NCBI RefSeq assembly: GCF_029227915.1
Contig: NC_079879.1
Location: 14,696,001-14,760,000 of the forward strand
Direction: 5' to 3'
Length of the DNA stretch: 64,000 nt
From: Hydractinia symbiolongicarpus
Lineage: Eukaryota; Cnidaria; Hydrozoa; Anthoathecata; Hydractiniidae
Each line of letters opens with the position of its first letter. The stretch's first letter is position 1. The position numbers and the translations under genes were made by a program. Of the stretch, positions 1 through 11,356 are shown piece by piece. A model generated the notes under the pieces. That model did not search any database. It worked only from the letters and a program-made list of their open reading frames with translations, and was not told where the DNA came from.

Positions 1-231
1 GTCCTATAAAGGCTATAATATGGCCTTTTGCAGTCCAATAAAGGCCTCACACGTAAAAAACGTGATTTCACCTGCCTGCGCACGTTACCTTTGGACTAAT
101 CGTTCCATTCTTAATGCGCTACAACGTCCCAAGTTGTTTTCATTGGCGAAGTTGCCTTAGAACTCTCTTAACTACGTGCACAGTCCTATAAAGGCTGTAA
201 TATGGCCTTTTGCAGTCTAATAAAGGCCTCA
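1..231 (+). repeat. Left edge of window: partial satellite units matching 16010-16240
   Basis: The first units carry two rare variants, GGCTATAATATGG in place of GGCTGTAATATGG and CACGTAAAAAACGTG in place of CACGTAAATCACGTG. The same combination occurs at about 16010, 18012 and, in modified form, 23751 and 31303. The left edge is therefore another copy of the family that forms the 11-monomer block at 15.7-19.7 kb, about 16,009 bp away. Its left boundary lies outside the window. Confidence 0.85.
204..228. repeat. Inverted repeat GGCCTTT / AAAGGCC (example)
   Basis: Seven-bp arms at 204-210 and 222-228 separated by 11 bases. Present in units reading CTAATAAAGGCC; units reading AAAGGCTT or AAATGCC have a weakened right arm. 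Such dyads could extrude as a cruciform or fold in a transcript; that is inference. Confidence 0.75.
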
Positions 232-366
232 CACGTAAATCACGTGGTTTCACCTGGCTGCGCAGGTTACCTTTGGACTAATCGTTCCAGTCTCAATGCG
301 CTACAACGTGCCAAGATGTTTTCATTGGCGAAGTTGCCTTAGAACACTCTTAACTGCGTGCACAGT

Positions 367-376
367 CCTATAAAGG
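367..376 (+). promoter_or_regulatory. CCTATAAAGG, exact CArG-box and TATA-like string (example)
   Basis: CCTATAAAGG fits the CC(A/T)6GG consensus bound by MADS-domain proteins such as SRF, and contains TATAAA. It is near-invariant across the window; common variants CCTAAAAAGG and CCAATAAAGG still fit CC(A/T)6GG, while CCTACAAAGG and CCTGTAAAGG do not. No promoter or transcript is shown; the match may be incidental. Confidence 0.25.
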
Positions 377-413
377 CTGTAATATGGCCTTTTGCAGTCT
401 AATAAATGCCTCA

Positions 414-428
414 CACGTAAATCACGTG
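414..428. repeat. Dyad CACGT-AAATC-ACGTG with overlapping CACGTG (example)
   Basis: A 5-bp inverted repeat with a 5-base spacer, at 414-418 and 424-428 in this unit. The right arm is part of the palindromic hexamer CACGTG (423-428). It occurs in most monomers; units with ACGCAAATC lose the left arm but keep CACGTG. It is one of the least variable parts of the monomer. Confidence 0.8.
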
Positions 429-620
429 GTTCCATTTGCCTGCGCAAGTTACCATTGGCCTAGTCCTTCAAGTCTCAATGTGCTACAACGTCCCAGGTCG
501 TTTTCATTAGCGCCGTTGCCTTACAACACTTTTAACTACGTGCACAGTCCTATAAAGGCTGTAATATGGCCTTTTGCACTCTAATAAAGGCTTCACACGC
601 AAATCACGTGGTTTCACCTG

Positions 621-630
621 CCTGCGCAGG
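621..630. repeat. 10-bp palindrome CCTGCGCAGG joined to GGTTACC (example)
   Basis: CCTGCGCAGG is a perfect palindrome in one unit type; the others read CCTGTGCAGG or GCGCAAG. Its last two bases start GGTTACC (629-635), a BstEII recognition sequence conserved in many units and useful for a restriction ladder. Several HOR joints fall within or just after this element. Confidence 0.75.
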
Positions 631-782
631 TTACCTTTGGAATAATCGTTCCAGTCTCAATGCGCTACAACGTCCCAAGATGTTTTCATTGGCGAAGTTG
701 CCTTAGAACACTCTTAACTACGTGCACAGTCCTATAAAGGCTGTAATATGGCCTTTTGCAGTCTAATAAAGGCCTCACACGC

Positions 783-796
783 AAATCACGTGATTT
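783..796. repeat. 14-bp perfect palindrome AAATCACGTGATTT (example)
   Basis: In units that read GATTTCAC after the CACGTG hexamer, the sequence AAATCACGTGATTT is its own reverse complement. The other main unit type reads GGTT and keeps only the central palindrome. The example is at 783-796. Confidence 0.85.
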
Positions 797-1687
797 CACT
801 TGCCTGCGCAGGTTACCTTTGGACTAATCGTTCCAGTCTCAATGTGCTACAACGTCCCAAGATGTTTTCATTGGCGAAGTTGCCTTAGAACACTCTTAAC
901 TACGTGCACAGTCCTATAAAGGCTGTAATATCGCCTTTTGCAGTCTAATAAAGGCCTCACACGTAAATCACGTGGTTCCATTTGCCTATGCAGGTTACCA
1001 TTGGATTATTCCTTACAGTCTTAATGCGCTACAGAGTCCCAAGTCGTTTTCATTAGCGCCGTTGCCTTACAACACTCCTAACTACGTGCACAGTCCTAAA
1101 AAGGCTGTAATATCGCCTTTTGCAGTCTTTTAAAGGCCTCACACGTAAATCACGTGGTTCCATTTGCCTGCGCAAGTTACCATTGGCGTAGTCCTTCAAG
1201 TCTCAATGTGCTACAACGTCCCACGTCGTTTTCATTAGCGCCGTTGCCTTACAACACTTTTAACTACGTGCACAGTCCTATAAAGGCTGTAATATGGCCT
1301 TTTGCACCCTAATAAAGGCCTCACACGTAAATCACGTGGTTCCATTTGCCTGTGCAGGTTACCATTGGACTATTCCTTTCAGTCTTAATGCGCTTTAACG
1401 TCCCAAGTCGTTTTCATTATCGCCGTTGCCTTACAACACTCTTAACTACGTTCACAGTCCTAAAAAGGCTGTAATATGGCATTTTGTAGTCTAATAAAGG
1501 CTTCACACGTAAATCACGTGATTTCACCTGCCTGTGCAAGTTACCATTGGCCTAATCCTGCAAGTCTCAATGTGCTACAACGTCCCAGGTCGTTTTCATT
1601 AGCGCCGTTGCTTTACAACACTTTTAACTACATGCACAGTCCTATAAAGGCCGTAATATGGCCTTTTGGAGTCTAATAAAGGCTTCA

Positions 1688-3143
1688 CACGTAAATCACG
1701 TGGTTTCACCTGGCTGCGCAGGTTACCTTTGGACTAATCGTTCCAGTCTCAATGCGCTACAACGTGCCAAGATGTTTTCATTGGCGAAGTTGCCTTAGAA
1801 CACTCTTAACTGCGTGCACAGTCCTATAAAGGCTGTAATATGGCCTTTTGCAGTCTAATAAATGCCTCACACGTAAATCACGTGGTTCCATTTGCCTGCG
1901 CAAGTTACCATTGGCCTAGTCCTTCAAGTCTCAATGTGCTACAACGTCCCAGGTCGTTTTCATTAGCGCCGTTGCCTTACAACACTTTTAACTACGTGCA
2001 CAGTCCTATAAAGGCTGTAATATGGCCTTTTGCACTCTAATAAAGGCTTCACACGCAAATCACGTGGTTTCACCTGCCTGCGCAGGTTACCTTTGGAATA
2101 ATCGTTCCAGTCTCAATGCGCTACAACGTCCCAAGATGTTTTCATTGGCGAAGTTGCCTTAGAACACTCTTAACTACGTGCACAGTCCTATAAAGGCTGT
2201 AATATGGCCTTTTGCAGTCTAATAAAGGCCTCACACGCAAATCACGTGATTTCACTTGCCTGCGCAGGTTACCTTTGGACTAATCGTTCCAGTCTCAATG
2301 TGCTACAACGTCCCAAGATGTTTTCATTGGCGAAGTTGCCTTAGAACACTCTTAACTACGTGCACAGTCCTATAAAGGCTGTAATATCGCCTTTTGCAGT
2401 CTAATAAAGGCCTCACACGTAAATCACGTGGTTCCATTTGCCTATGCAGGTTACCATTGGATTATTCCTTACAGTCTTAATGCGCTACAGCGTCCCAAGT
2501 CGTTTTCATTAGCGCCGTTGCCTTACAACACTCCTAACTACGTGCACAGTCCTAAAAAGGCTGTAATATCGCCTTTTGCAGTCTTTTAAAGGCCTCACAC
2601 GTAAATCACGTGGTTCCATTTGCCTGCGCAAGTTACCATTGGCGTAGTCCTTCAAGTCTCAATGTGCTACAACGTCCCACGTCGTTTTCATTAGCGCCGT
2701 TGCCTTACAACACTTTTAACTACGTGCACAGTCCTATAAAGGCTGTAATATGGCCTTTTGCACCCTAATAAAGGCCTCACACGTAAATCACGTGGTTCCA
2801 TTTGCCTGTGCAGGTTACCATTGGACTATTCCTTTCAGTCTTAATGCGCTTTAACGTCCCAAGTCGTTTTCATTATCGCCGTTGCCTTACAACACTCTTA
2901 ACTACGTTCACAGTCCTAAAAAGGCTGTAATATGGCATTTTGTAGTCTAATAAAGGCTTCACACGTAAATCACGTGATTTCACCTGCCTGTGCAAGTTAC
3001 CATTGGCCTAATCCTGCAAGTCTCAATGTGCTACAACGTCCCAGGTCGTTTTCATTAGCGCCGTTGCTTTACAACACTTTTAACTACATGCACAGTCCTA
3101 TAAAGGCCGTAATATGGCCTTTTGGAGTCTAATAAAGGCTTCA
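1688..3143 (+). repeat. 8-monomer higher-order repeat (1,456 bp), copy 2
   Basis: Tandem second copy of the preceding block in the same order and orientation. The first unit begins with the TTTTGGAGTC variant that also starts the next block at 3114, so the copy boundary is a within-monomer crossover in the AAAGGCTTCACACGTAAATC region. This copy is partly shared with the larger 14-monomer block that starts near 1920, so duplications of different length overlap here. Confidence 0.87.
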
Positions 3144-4465
3144 CACGTAAATCACGTGGTTTCACCTGCCTGCGCAGCTTACCATTGGCCTAGTCCTTCC
3201 AGTCTCAATGCGCTACAACGTCCCAAGTCGTTTTCATTAGTGTCGTTGCCTTACAACACTCTTAACTACGTGCACAGTCCTATAAAGGCTGTAATATGGC
3301 CTTTTGCAGTGTAATAAAGGCCTCACACGCAAATCACGTGGTTCCACCTGTCTGCGCAGCTTACCATTGGCCTAGTCCTTCCAGTCTCAATGCGCTATAA
3401 CGTCCCAAGTCGTTTTCATTAGTGTCGTTGCCTTACAACACTCTTAACTACGTGCACAGTCCTATAAAGGCTGTAATATGGTCTTTGCAGTCTAATAAAG
3501 GCTTCACACGTAAATCACGTGATTTCACTTGCCTGCGCAGGTTACCTTTGGACTAATCGTTCCAGTCTCAATGTGCTACAACGTTCCAAGATGTTTTCAT
3601 TGGCGAAGTTGCCTTACAACACTCTTAACTACGTGCACAGTCCTATAAAGGCTGTAATATCGCCTTTTGCAGTCTAATGAAGGGCTCACACGTAAATCAC
3701 GTGGTTCCATTTGCCTGTGCAGGTTACCATTGGACTATTCCTTCCAGTCTCATTGCGCTTCACCGTCCCAAGTCATTTTCATTATCGCCGTTGCCTTACA
3801 ACACTCTTAACTACGTTCACAGCCCTATAAAGGCTGTAATATGGCCTTTTGCAGTCTAATAAATGCCTCACACGCAAATCACGTAATTTCACTTGCCTGC
3901 GCAGGTTACCTTTGGACTAATCGTTCCTGTCTAAATGTGCTACAACGTCCCAAGATGTTTTCATTGGCGAAGTTGCCTTACAACACTCTTAACTACGTGC
4001 ACAGTCCTATAAAGGCTGTAATATGGTCTTTGCAGTCTAATATAGGCTTCACACGTAAATCACGTGATTTCACCAGCCTGCGCAGGTTACCTTTGGACTA
4101 ATAGTTCCAGTCTCAATGTGCTACAACGTCCCAAGTCGTTTTCATTAGCGCCGTTGCTTTACAAAACTCTTAACTACGTGCATAATCCTATAAAGGCTGT
4201 AATATGGCCTTCTGCAGTCTAATACAAGCCTCACACGTAAATCACGTGGTTCCATTAGCCCGTGCAAGTTACCATTGGCCTAATCCTTCAAGTCTCAATG
4301 TGCTACAACGTCCCAGGTCGTTTTCATTAGCGCCGTTGCCTTACAAAACTCTTAACTACGTGCATAATCCTATAAGGGCTGTAATATGGCCTTCTGCAGT
4401 CTAATACAAGCCTCACACGTAAATCACGTGGTTCCATTAGCCCGTGCAAGTTACCATTGGCCTAA
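1920..4465 (+). repeat. 14-monomer higher-order repeat (2,546 bp), copy 1
   Basis: Matching variants lie 2,546 bp apart, which is 14 units minus 2 bp. The two lost bases come from two 181-bp units carrying ATGGTCTTTGC (ATG at 3478 and 4023). Markers include the TTTTGGAGTC unit at 3114, the CTAATGAAGGGC unit near 3675 and the PstI-bearing GGCCTTCTGCAG units at 4204 and 4386. The block begins inside a monomer, around CCTTCAAGTCTC. Confidence 0.86.
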
Positions 4466-7011
4466 TCCTTCAAGTCTCAATGTGCTACAACGTCCCAGGT
4501 CGTTTTCATTAGCGCCGTTGCCTTACAACACTTTTAACTACGTGCACAGTCCTATAAAGGCTGTAATATGGCCTTTTGCACTCTAATAAAGGCTTCACAC
4601 GCAAATCACGTGGTTTCACCTGCCTGCGCAGGTTACCTTTGGAATAATCGTTCCAGTCTCAATGCGCTACAACGTCCCAAGATGTTTTCATTGGCGAAGT
4701 TGCCTTAGAACACTCTTAACTACGTGCACAGTCCTATAAAGGCTGTAATATGGCCTTTTGCAGTCTAATAAAGGCCTCACACGCAAATCACGTGATTTCA
4801 CTTGCCTGCGCAGGTTACCTTTGGACTAATCGTTCCAGTCTCAATGTGCTACAACGTCCCAAGATGTTTTCATTGGCGAAGTTGCCTTAGAACACTCTTA
4901 ACTACGTGCACAGTCCTATAAAGGCTGTAATATCGCCTTTTGCAGTCTAATAAAGGCCTCACACGTAATTCACGTGGTTCCATTTGCCTATGCAGGTTAC
5001 CATTGGATTATTCCTTACAGTCTTAATGCGCTACAGCGTCCCAAGTCGTTTTCATTAGCGCCGTTGCCTTACAACACTCCTAACTACGTGCACAGTCCTA
5101 AAAAGGCTGTAATATCGCCTTTTGCAGTCTTTTAAAGGCCTCACACGTAAATCACGTGGTTCCATTTGCCTGCGCAAGTTACCATTGGCGTAGTCCTTCA
5201 AGTCTCAATGTGCTACAACGTCCCACGTCGTTTTCATTAGCGCCGTTGCCTTACAACACTTTTAACTACGTGCACAGTCCTATAAAGGCTGTAATATGGC
5301 CTTTTGCACCCTAATAAAGGCCTCACACGTAAATCACGTGGTTCCATTTGCCTGTGCAGGTTACCATTGGACTATTCCTTTCAGTCTTAATGCGCTTTAA
5401 CGTCCCAAGTCGTTTTCATTATCGCCGTTGCCTTACAACACTCTTAACTACGTTCACAGTCCTAAAAAGGCTGTAATATGGCATTTTGTAGTCTAATAAA
5501 GGCTTCACACGTAAATCACGTGATTTCACCTGCCTGTGCAAGTTACCATTGGCCTAATCCTGCAAGTCTCAATGTGCTACAACGTCCCAGGTTGTTTTCA
5601 TTAGCGCCGTTGCTTTACAACACTTTTAACTACATGCACAGTCCTATAAAGGCCGTAATATGGCCTTTTGGAGTCTAATAAAGGCTTCACACGTAAATCA
5701 CGTGGTTTCACCTGCCTGCGCAGCTTACCATTGGCCTAGTCCTTCCAGTCTCAATGCGCTACAACGTCCCAAGTCGTTTTCATTAGTGTCGTTGCCTTAC
5801 AACACTCTTAACTACGTGCACAGTCCTATAAAGGCTGTAATATGGCCTTTTGCAGTGTAATAAAGGCCTCACACGCAAATCACGTGGTTCCACCTGTCTG
5901 CGCAGCTTACCATTGGCCTAGTCCTTCCAGTCTCAATGCGCTATAACGTCCCAAGTCGTTTTCATTAGTGTCGTTGCCTTACAACACTCTTAACTACGTG
6001 CACAGTCCTATAAAGGCTGTAATATGGTCTTTGCAGTCTAATAAAGGCTTCACACGTAAATCACGTGATTTCACTTGCCTGCGCAGGTTACCTTTGGACT
6101 AATCGTTCCAGTCTCAATGTGCTACAACGTTCCAAGATGTTTTCATTGGCGAAGTTGCCTTACAACACTCTTAACTACGTGCACAGTCCTATAAAGGCTG
6201 TAATATCGCCTTTTGCAGTCTAATGAAGGGCTCACACGTAAATCACGTGGTTCCATTTGCCTGTGCAGGTTACCATTGGACTATTCCTTCCAGTCTCATT
6301 GCGCTTCACCGTCCCAAGTCATTTTCATTATCGCCGTTGCCTTACAACACTCTTAACTACGTTCACAGCCCTATAAAGGCTGTAATATGGCCTTTTGCAG
6401 TCTAATAAATGCCTCACACGCAAATCACGTGATTTCACTTGCCTGCGCAGGTTACCTTTGGACTAATCGTTCCTGTCTAAATGTGCTACAACGTCCCAAG
6501 ATGTTTTCATTGGCGAAGTTGCCTTACAACACTCTTAACTACGTGCACAGTCCTATAAAGGCTGTAATATGGTCTTTGCAGTCTAATATAGGCTTCACAC
6601 GTAAATCACGTGATTTCACCTGCCTGCGCAGGTTACCTTTGGACTAATAGTTCCAGTCTCAATGTGCTACAACGTCCCAAGTCGTTTTCATTAGCGCCGT
6701 TGCTTTACAAAACTCTTAACTACGTGCATAATCCTATAAAGGCTGTAATATGGCCTTCTGCAGTCTAATACAAGCCTCACACGTAAATCACGTGGTTCCA
6801 TTAGCCCGTGCAAGTTACCATTGGCCTAATCCTTCAAGTCTCAATGTGCTACAACGTCCCAGGTCGTTTTCATTAGCGCCGTTGCCTTACAAAACTCTTA
6901 ACTACGTGCATAATCCTATAAGGGCTGTAATATGGCCTTCTGCAGTCTAATACAAGCCTCACACGTAAATCACGTGGTTCCATTAGCCCGTGCAAGTTAC
7001 CATTGGCCTAA
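4466..7011 (+). repeat. 14-monomer higher-order repeat (2,546 bp), copy 2
   Basis: Second copy of the 14-unit block; agreement continues to about 7087 before the GCGTGCAC/ACATGCAC variant breaks it. Only scattered differences are visible, for example CACGTAATTCACG near 4974 where copy 1 has AAATC, and GGTTGTTTTC near 5590 where copy 1 has GGTCGTTTTC. The two 181-bp units are both preserved. Confidence 0.86.
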
Positions 7012-10010
7012 TCCTTCAAGTCTCAATGTGCTACAACGTCCCAGGTCGTTTTCATTAGCGCCGTTGCCTTACAACACTTTTAACTACATGCACAGTCCTA
7101 TAAAGGCTGTAATATGGCCTTTTGCAGTCTAATAAAGGCTTCCCACGTAAATCACGTGGTTTCACCTGCCTGCGCAGGTTACCTTTGGACTAATCGTTCC
7201 AGTCTCAATGCGCTACAACGTGCCAAGATGTTTTCATTGGCGAAGTTGCCTTAGAACACTCTTAACTACGTGCACAGTCCTATAAAGGCTGTAATATGGC
7301 CTTTTGCAGTCTAATAAAGGCCTCACACGCAAATCACGTGGTTCCACCTGTCTGCGCAGCTTACCATTGGCCTATTCCTTCCAGTCTCAATGCGTTATAA
7401 CGTCCCAAGTCGTTTTCATTAGTGTCGTTGCCTTACAACACTCTTAACTACGTGCACAGCCCTATAAAGGCTGTAATATGGCCTTTTGCAGTCTAATAAA
7501 GGCCTCACACGCAAATCACGTGATTTCACTTGCCTGCGCAGGTTACCTTTGGACTAATCGTTCCTGTCTCAATGTGCTACAACGTCCCAAGTTGTTTTCA
7601 TTAGCGCCGTTGCTTTACAAAACTCTTAACTACGTGCATAATCCTATAAAGGCTGTAATATGGCCTTCTGCAGTCTAATAACAGCCTCACACGTAAATCA
7701 CGTGGTTCCATTAGCCCGTGCAAGTTACCATTGGCCTAATCCTTCAAGTCTCAATATGCTACAACGTCCCAGGTCGTTTTCATTAGCGCCGTTGCCTTAC
7801 AACACTTTTAACTACATGCACAGTCCTATAAAGGCTGTAATATGGCCTTTTGCAGTCTAATAAAGGCTTCCCACGTAAATCACGTGGTTTCACCTGCCTG
7901 CGCAGGTTACCTTTGGACTAATCGTTCCAGTCTCAATGCGCTACAACGTGCCAAGATGTTTTCATTAGCGCCGTTGCCTTACAACACTCTTAACTACGTT
8001 CACAGCCCTATAAATGCTGTAGTATGGCCTTTTGCAGTCTAATAAATGCCTCACACGCAAATCACGTGATTTCACTTGCCTGCGCAGGTTACCTTTGGAC
8101 TAATCGTTCCTGTCTAAATGTGCTACAACGTCCCAAGATGTTTTCATTGGCGAAGTTGCCTTACAACACTCTTAACTACGTGCACAGTCCTATAAAGGCT
8201 GTAATATGGTCTTTGCAGTCTAATATAGGCTTCACACGTAAATCACGTGATTTCACCTGCCTGCGCAGGTTACCTTTGGACTAATAGTTCCAGTCTCAAT
8301 GTGCTACAACGTCCCAAGTCGTTTTCATTAGCGCCGTTGCTTTACAAAACTCTTAACTACGTGCATAATCCTATAAAGGCTGTAATATGGCCTTCTGCAG
8401 TCTAATACAAGCCTCACACGTAAATCACGTGGTTCCATTAGCCCGTGCAAGTTACCATTGGCCTAATCCTTCAAGTCTCAATGTGCTACAACGTCCCAGG
8501 TCGTTTTCATTAGCGCCGTTGCCTTACAAAACTCTTAACTACGTGCATAATCCTATAAGGGCTGTAATATGGCCTTCTGCAGTCTAATACAAGCCTCACA
8601 CGTAAATCACGTGGTTCCATTAGCCCGTGCAAGTTACCATTGGCCTAATCCTTCAAGTCTCAATGTGCTACAACGTCCCAGGTCGTTTTCATTAGCGCCG
8701 TTGCCTTACAACACTTTTAACTACATGCACAGTCCTATAAAGGCTGTAATATGGCCTTTTGCAGTCTAATAAAGGCTTCCAACGTAAATCACGTGGTTTC
8801 ACCTGCCTGCGCAGGTTACCTTTGGACTAATCGTTCCAGTCTCAATGCGCTACAACGTGCCAAGATGTTTTCATTGGCGAAGTTGCCTTAGAACACTCTT
8901 AACTACGTGCACAGTCCTATAAAGGCTGTAATATGGCCTTTTGCAGTCTAATAAAGGCCTCACACGCAAATCACGTGGTTCCACCTGTCTGCGCAGCTTA
9001 CCATTGGCCTATTCCTTCCAGTCTCAATGCGTTATAACGTCCCAAGTCGTTTTCATTAGCGTCGTTGCCTTACAACACTCTTAACTACGTGCACAGCCCT
9101 ATAAAGGCTGTAATATGGCCTTTTGCAGTCTAATAAAGGCCTCACACGCAAATCACGTGATTTCACTTGCCTGCGCAGGTTACCTTTGGACTAATCGTTC
9201 CTGTCTAAATGTGCTACAACGTCCCAAGATGTTTTCATTGGCGAAGTTGCCTTACAACACTCTTAACTACGTGCACAGTCCTATAAAGGCTGTAATATGG
9301 TCCTTGCAGTCTAATATAGGCTTCACACGTAAATCACGTGATTTCACCTGCCTGCGCAGGTTACCTTTGGACTAATAGTTCCAGTCTCAATGTGCTACAA
9401 CGTCCCAAGTCGTTTTCATTAGCGCCGTTGCTTTACAAAACTCTTAACTACGTGCATAATCCTATAAAGGCTGTAATATGGCCTTCTGCAGTCTAATACA
9501 AGCCTCACACGTGAATCACGTGGTTCCATTAGCCCGTGCAAGTTACCATTGGCCTAATCCTTCAAGTCTCAATGTGCTACAACGTCCCAGGTCGTTTTCA
9601 TTAGCGCCGTTGCCTTACAAAACTCTTAACTACGTGCATAATCCTATAAAGGCTGTAATATGGCCTTCTGCAGTCTAATACAAGCCTCACACGTAAATCA
9701 CGTGGTTCCATTAGCCCGTGCAAGTTACCATTGGCCTAATCCTTCAAGTCTCAATGTGCTACAACGTCCCAGGTCGTTTTCATTAGCGCCGTTGCCTTAC
9801 AACACTTTTAACTACATGCACAGTCCTATAAAGGCTGTAATATGGCCTTTTGCAGTCTAATAAAGGCTTCCCACGTAAATCACGTGGTTTCACCTGCCTG
9901 CGCAGGTTACCTTTGGACTAATCGTTCCAGTCTCAATGCGCTACAACGTGCCAAGATGTTTTCATTGGCGAAGTTGCCTTAGAACACTCTTAACTGCGTG
10001 CACAGTCCTA
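6336..10010 (+). repeat. Nested partial copies of one satellite cassette
   Basis: A recognisable run of units starts at 6387, again at 8024 and again at 9115: a GTTCCTGTCTAAATGTG unit, a 181-bp ATGGTC/ATGGTCC unit, then two GGCCTTCTGCAGTC units and an ACATGCAC unit. The offsets are 1,637 bp (9 units minus 1) and 1,091 bp (6 units minus 1). Units between the copies differ, and the unit at 7478 is a hybrid that starts like 9115 and ends like the PstI-bearing units. A fourth copy starts at 11480. This looks like repeated unequal exchange at one place. Confidence 0.8.
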
Positions 10011-11356
10011 TAAAGGCTGTAATATGGCCTTTTGCAGTCTAATAAATGCCTCACACGTAAATCACGTGGTTCCATTTGCCTGTGCAAGTTACCATTGGCC
10101 TAGTCCTTCAAGTCTCAATGTGCTACAACGTCCCAGGTCGTTTTCATTAGCGCCGTTGCCTTACAACACTTTTAACTACGTGCACTGTCCTATAAAGGCT
10201 GTAATATGGCCTTTTGCACTCTAATAAAGGCTTCACACGCAAATCACGTGGTTTCACCTGCCTGCGCAGGTTACCTTTGGAATAATCGTTCCAGTCTCAA
10301 TGCGCTACAACGTCCCAAGATGTTTTCATTGGCGAAGTTGCCTTAGAACACTCTTAACTACGTGCACAGTCCTATAAAGGCTGTAATATGGCCTTTTGCA
10401 GTCTAATAAAGGCCTCACACGCAAATCACGTGATTTCACTTGCCTGCGCAGGTTACCTTTGGACTAATCGTTCCAGTCTCAATGTGCTACAACGTCCCAA
10501 GATGTTTTCATTGGCGAAGTTGCCTTAGAACACTCTTAACTACGTGCACAGTCCTATAAAGGCTGTAATATCGCCTTTTGCAGTCTAATAAAGGCCTCAC
10601 ACGTAAATCACGTGGTTCCATTTGCCTATGCAGGTTACCATTGGATTATTCCTTACAGTCTTAATGCGCTACAGCGTCCCAAGTCGTTTTCATTAGCGCC
10701 GTTGCCTTACAACACTCCTAACTACGTGCACAGTCCAAAAAAGGCTGTAATATCGCCTTTTGCAGTCTTTTAAAGGCCTCACACGTAAATCACGTGGTTC
10801 CATTTGCCTGCGCAAGTTACCATTGGCGTAGTCCTTCAAGTCTCAATGTGCTACAACGTCCCAGGTCGTTTTCATTAGCGCCGTTGCCTTACAACACTTT
10901 TAACTACGTGCACAGTCCTATAAAGGCTGTAATATGGCCTTTTGCACCCTAATAAAGGCCTCACACGTAAATCACGTGGTTCCATTTGCCTGTGCAGGTT
11001 ACCATTGGACTATTCCTTACAGTCTCAATGCATTAGAGCGTCCCAAGTCGTTTTCATTAGCGCCGTTGCCTTACAACACTCCTAACTACGTGCACAGTCG
11101 TATAAAGGCTGTAATATGGCCTTTTGCAGTCTAATAAAGGCCTCATACGTAAATCACGTGGTTTCACCTGCCTGCGCAGGTTACCTTTGGACTAATCGTT
11201 CCATTCTTAATGCGCTACAACGGCCCAAGTTGTTTTCATTGGCGAAGTTGCCTTAGAACTCTCTTAACTACGTGCACAGTCCTATGGAGGCTGTAATATG
11301 GCCTTTTGCAGTCTAATAAAGGCCTCACACGTAAATCACGTGGTTCCATCTGCCTG
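8992..11356 (+). repeat. 13-monomer higher-order repeat (2,365 bp), copy 1
   Basis: Variants recur at an offset of 2,365 bp (13 units minus 1). Diagnostic units are the CACACGTGAATCACGTG unit near 9508, the GCACCCTAATAAAGG unit at 10934, the AATGCATTAGAGCG unit near 11028 and the ACAGTCGTATAAAGG junction near 11096. The left boundary can be placed at GCAG|CTTACC, where the previous copy diverges. Confidence 0.88.

Larger units (their letters stand above)
232..1687 (+). repeat. 8-monomer higher-order repeat (1,456 bp), copy 1
   Basis: Every diagnostic variant in this block recurs 1,456 bp (8 x 182) downstream: CACCTGGCTG in the first unit, the TCGCCTTTTG units, the CAGTCTTTTAAAGG unit, the GCACCCTAATAAAGG unit and the GCGCTTTAACG unit. 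I see one clear difference, CTACAGAGTCCC near 1030 against CTACAGCGTCCC near 2486. The start is uncertain by about 30 bp because the flanking sequence is shared. Confidence 0.88.
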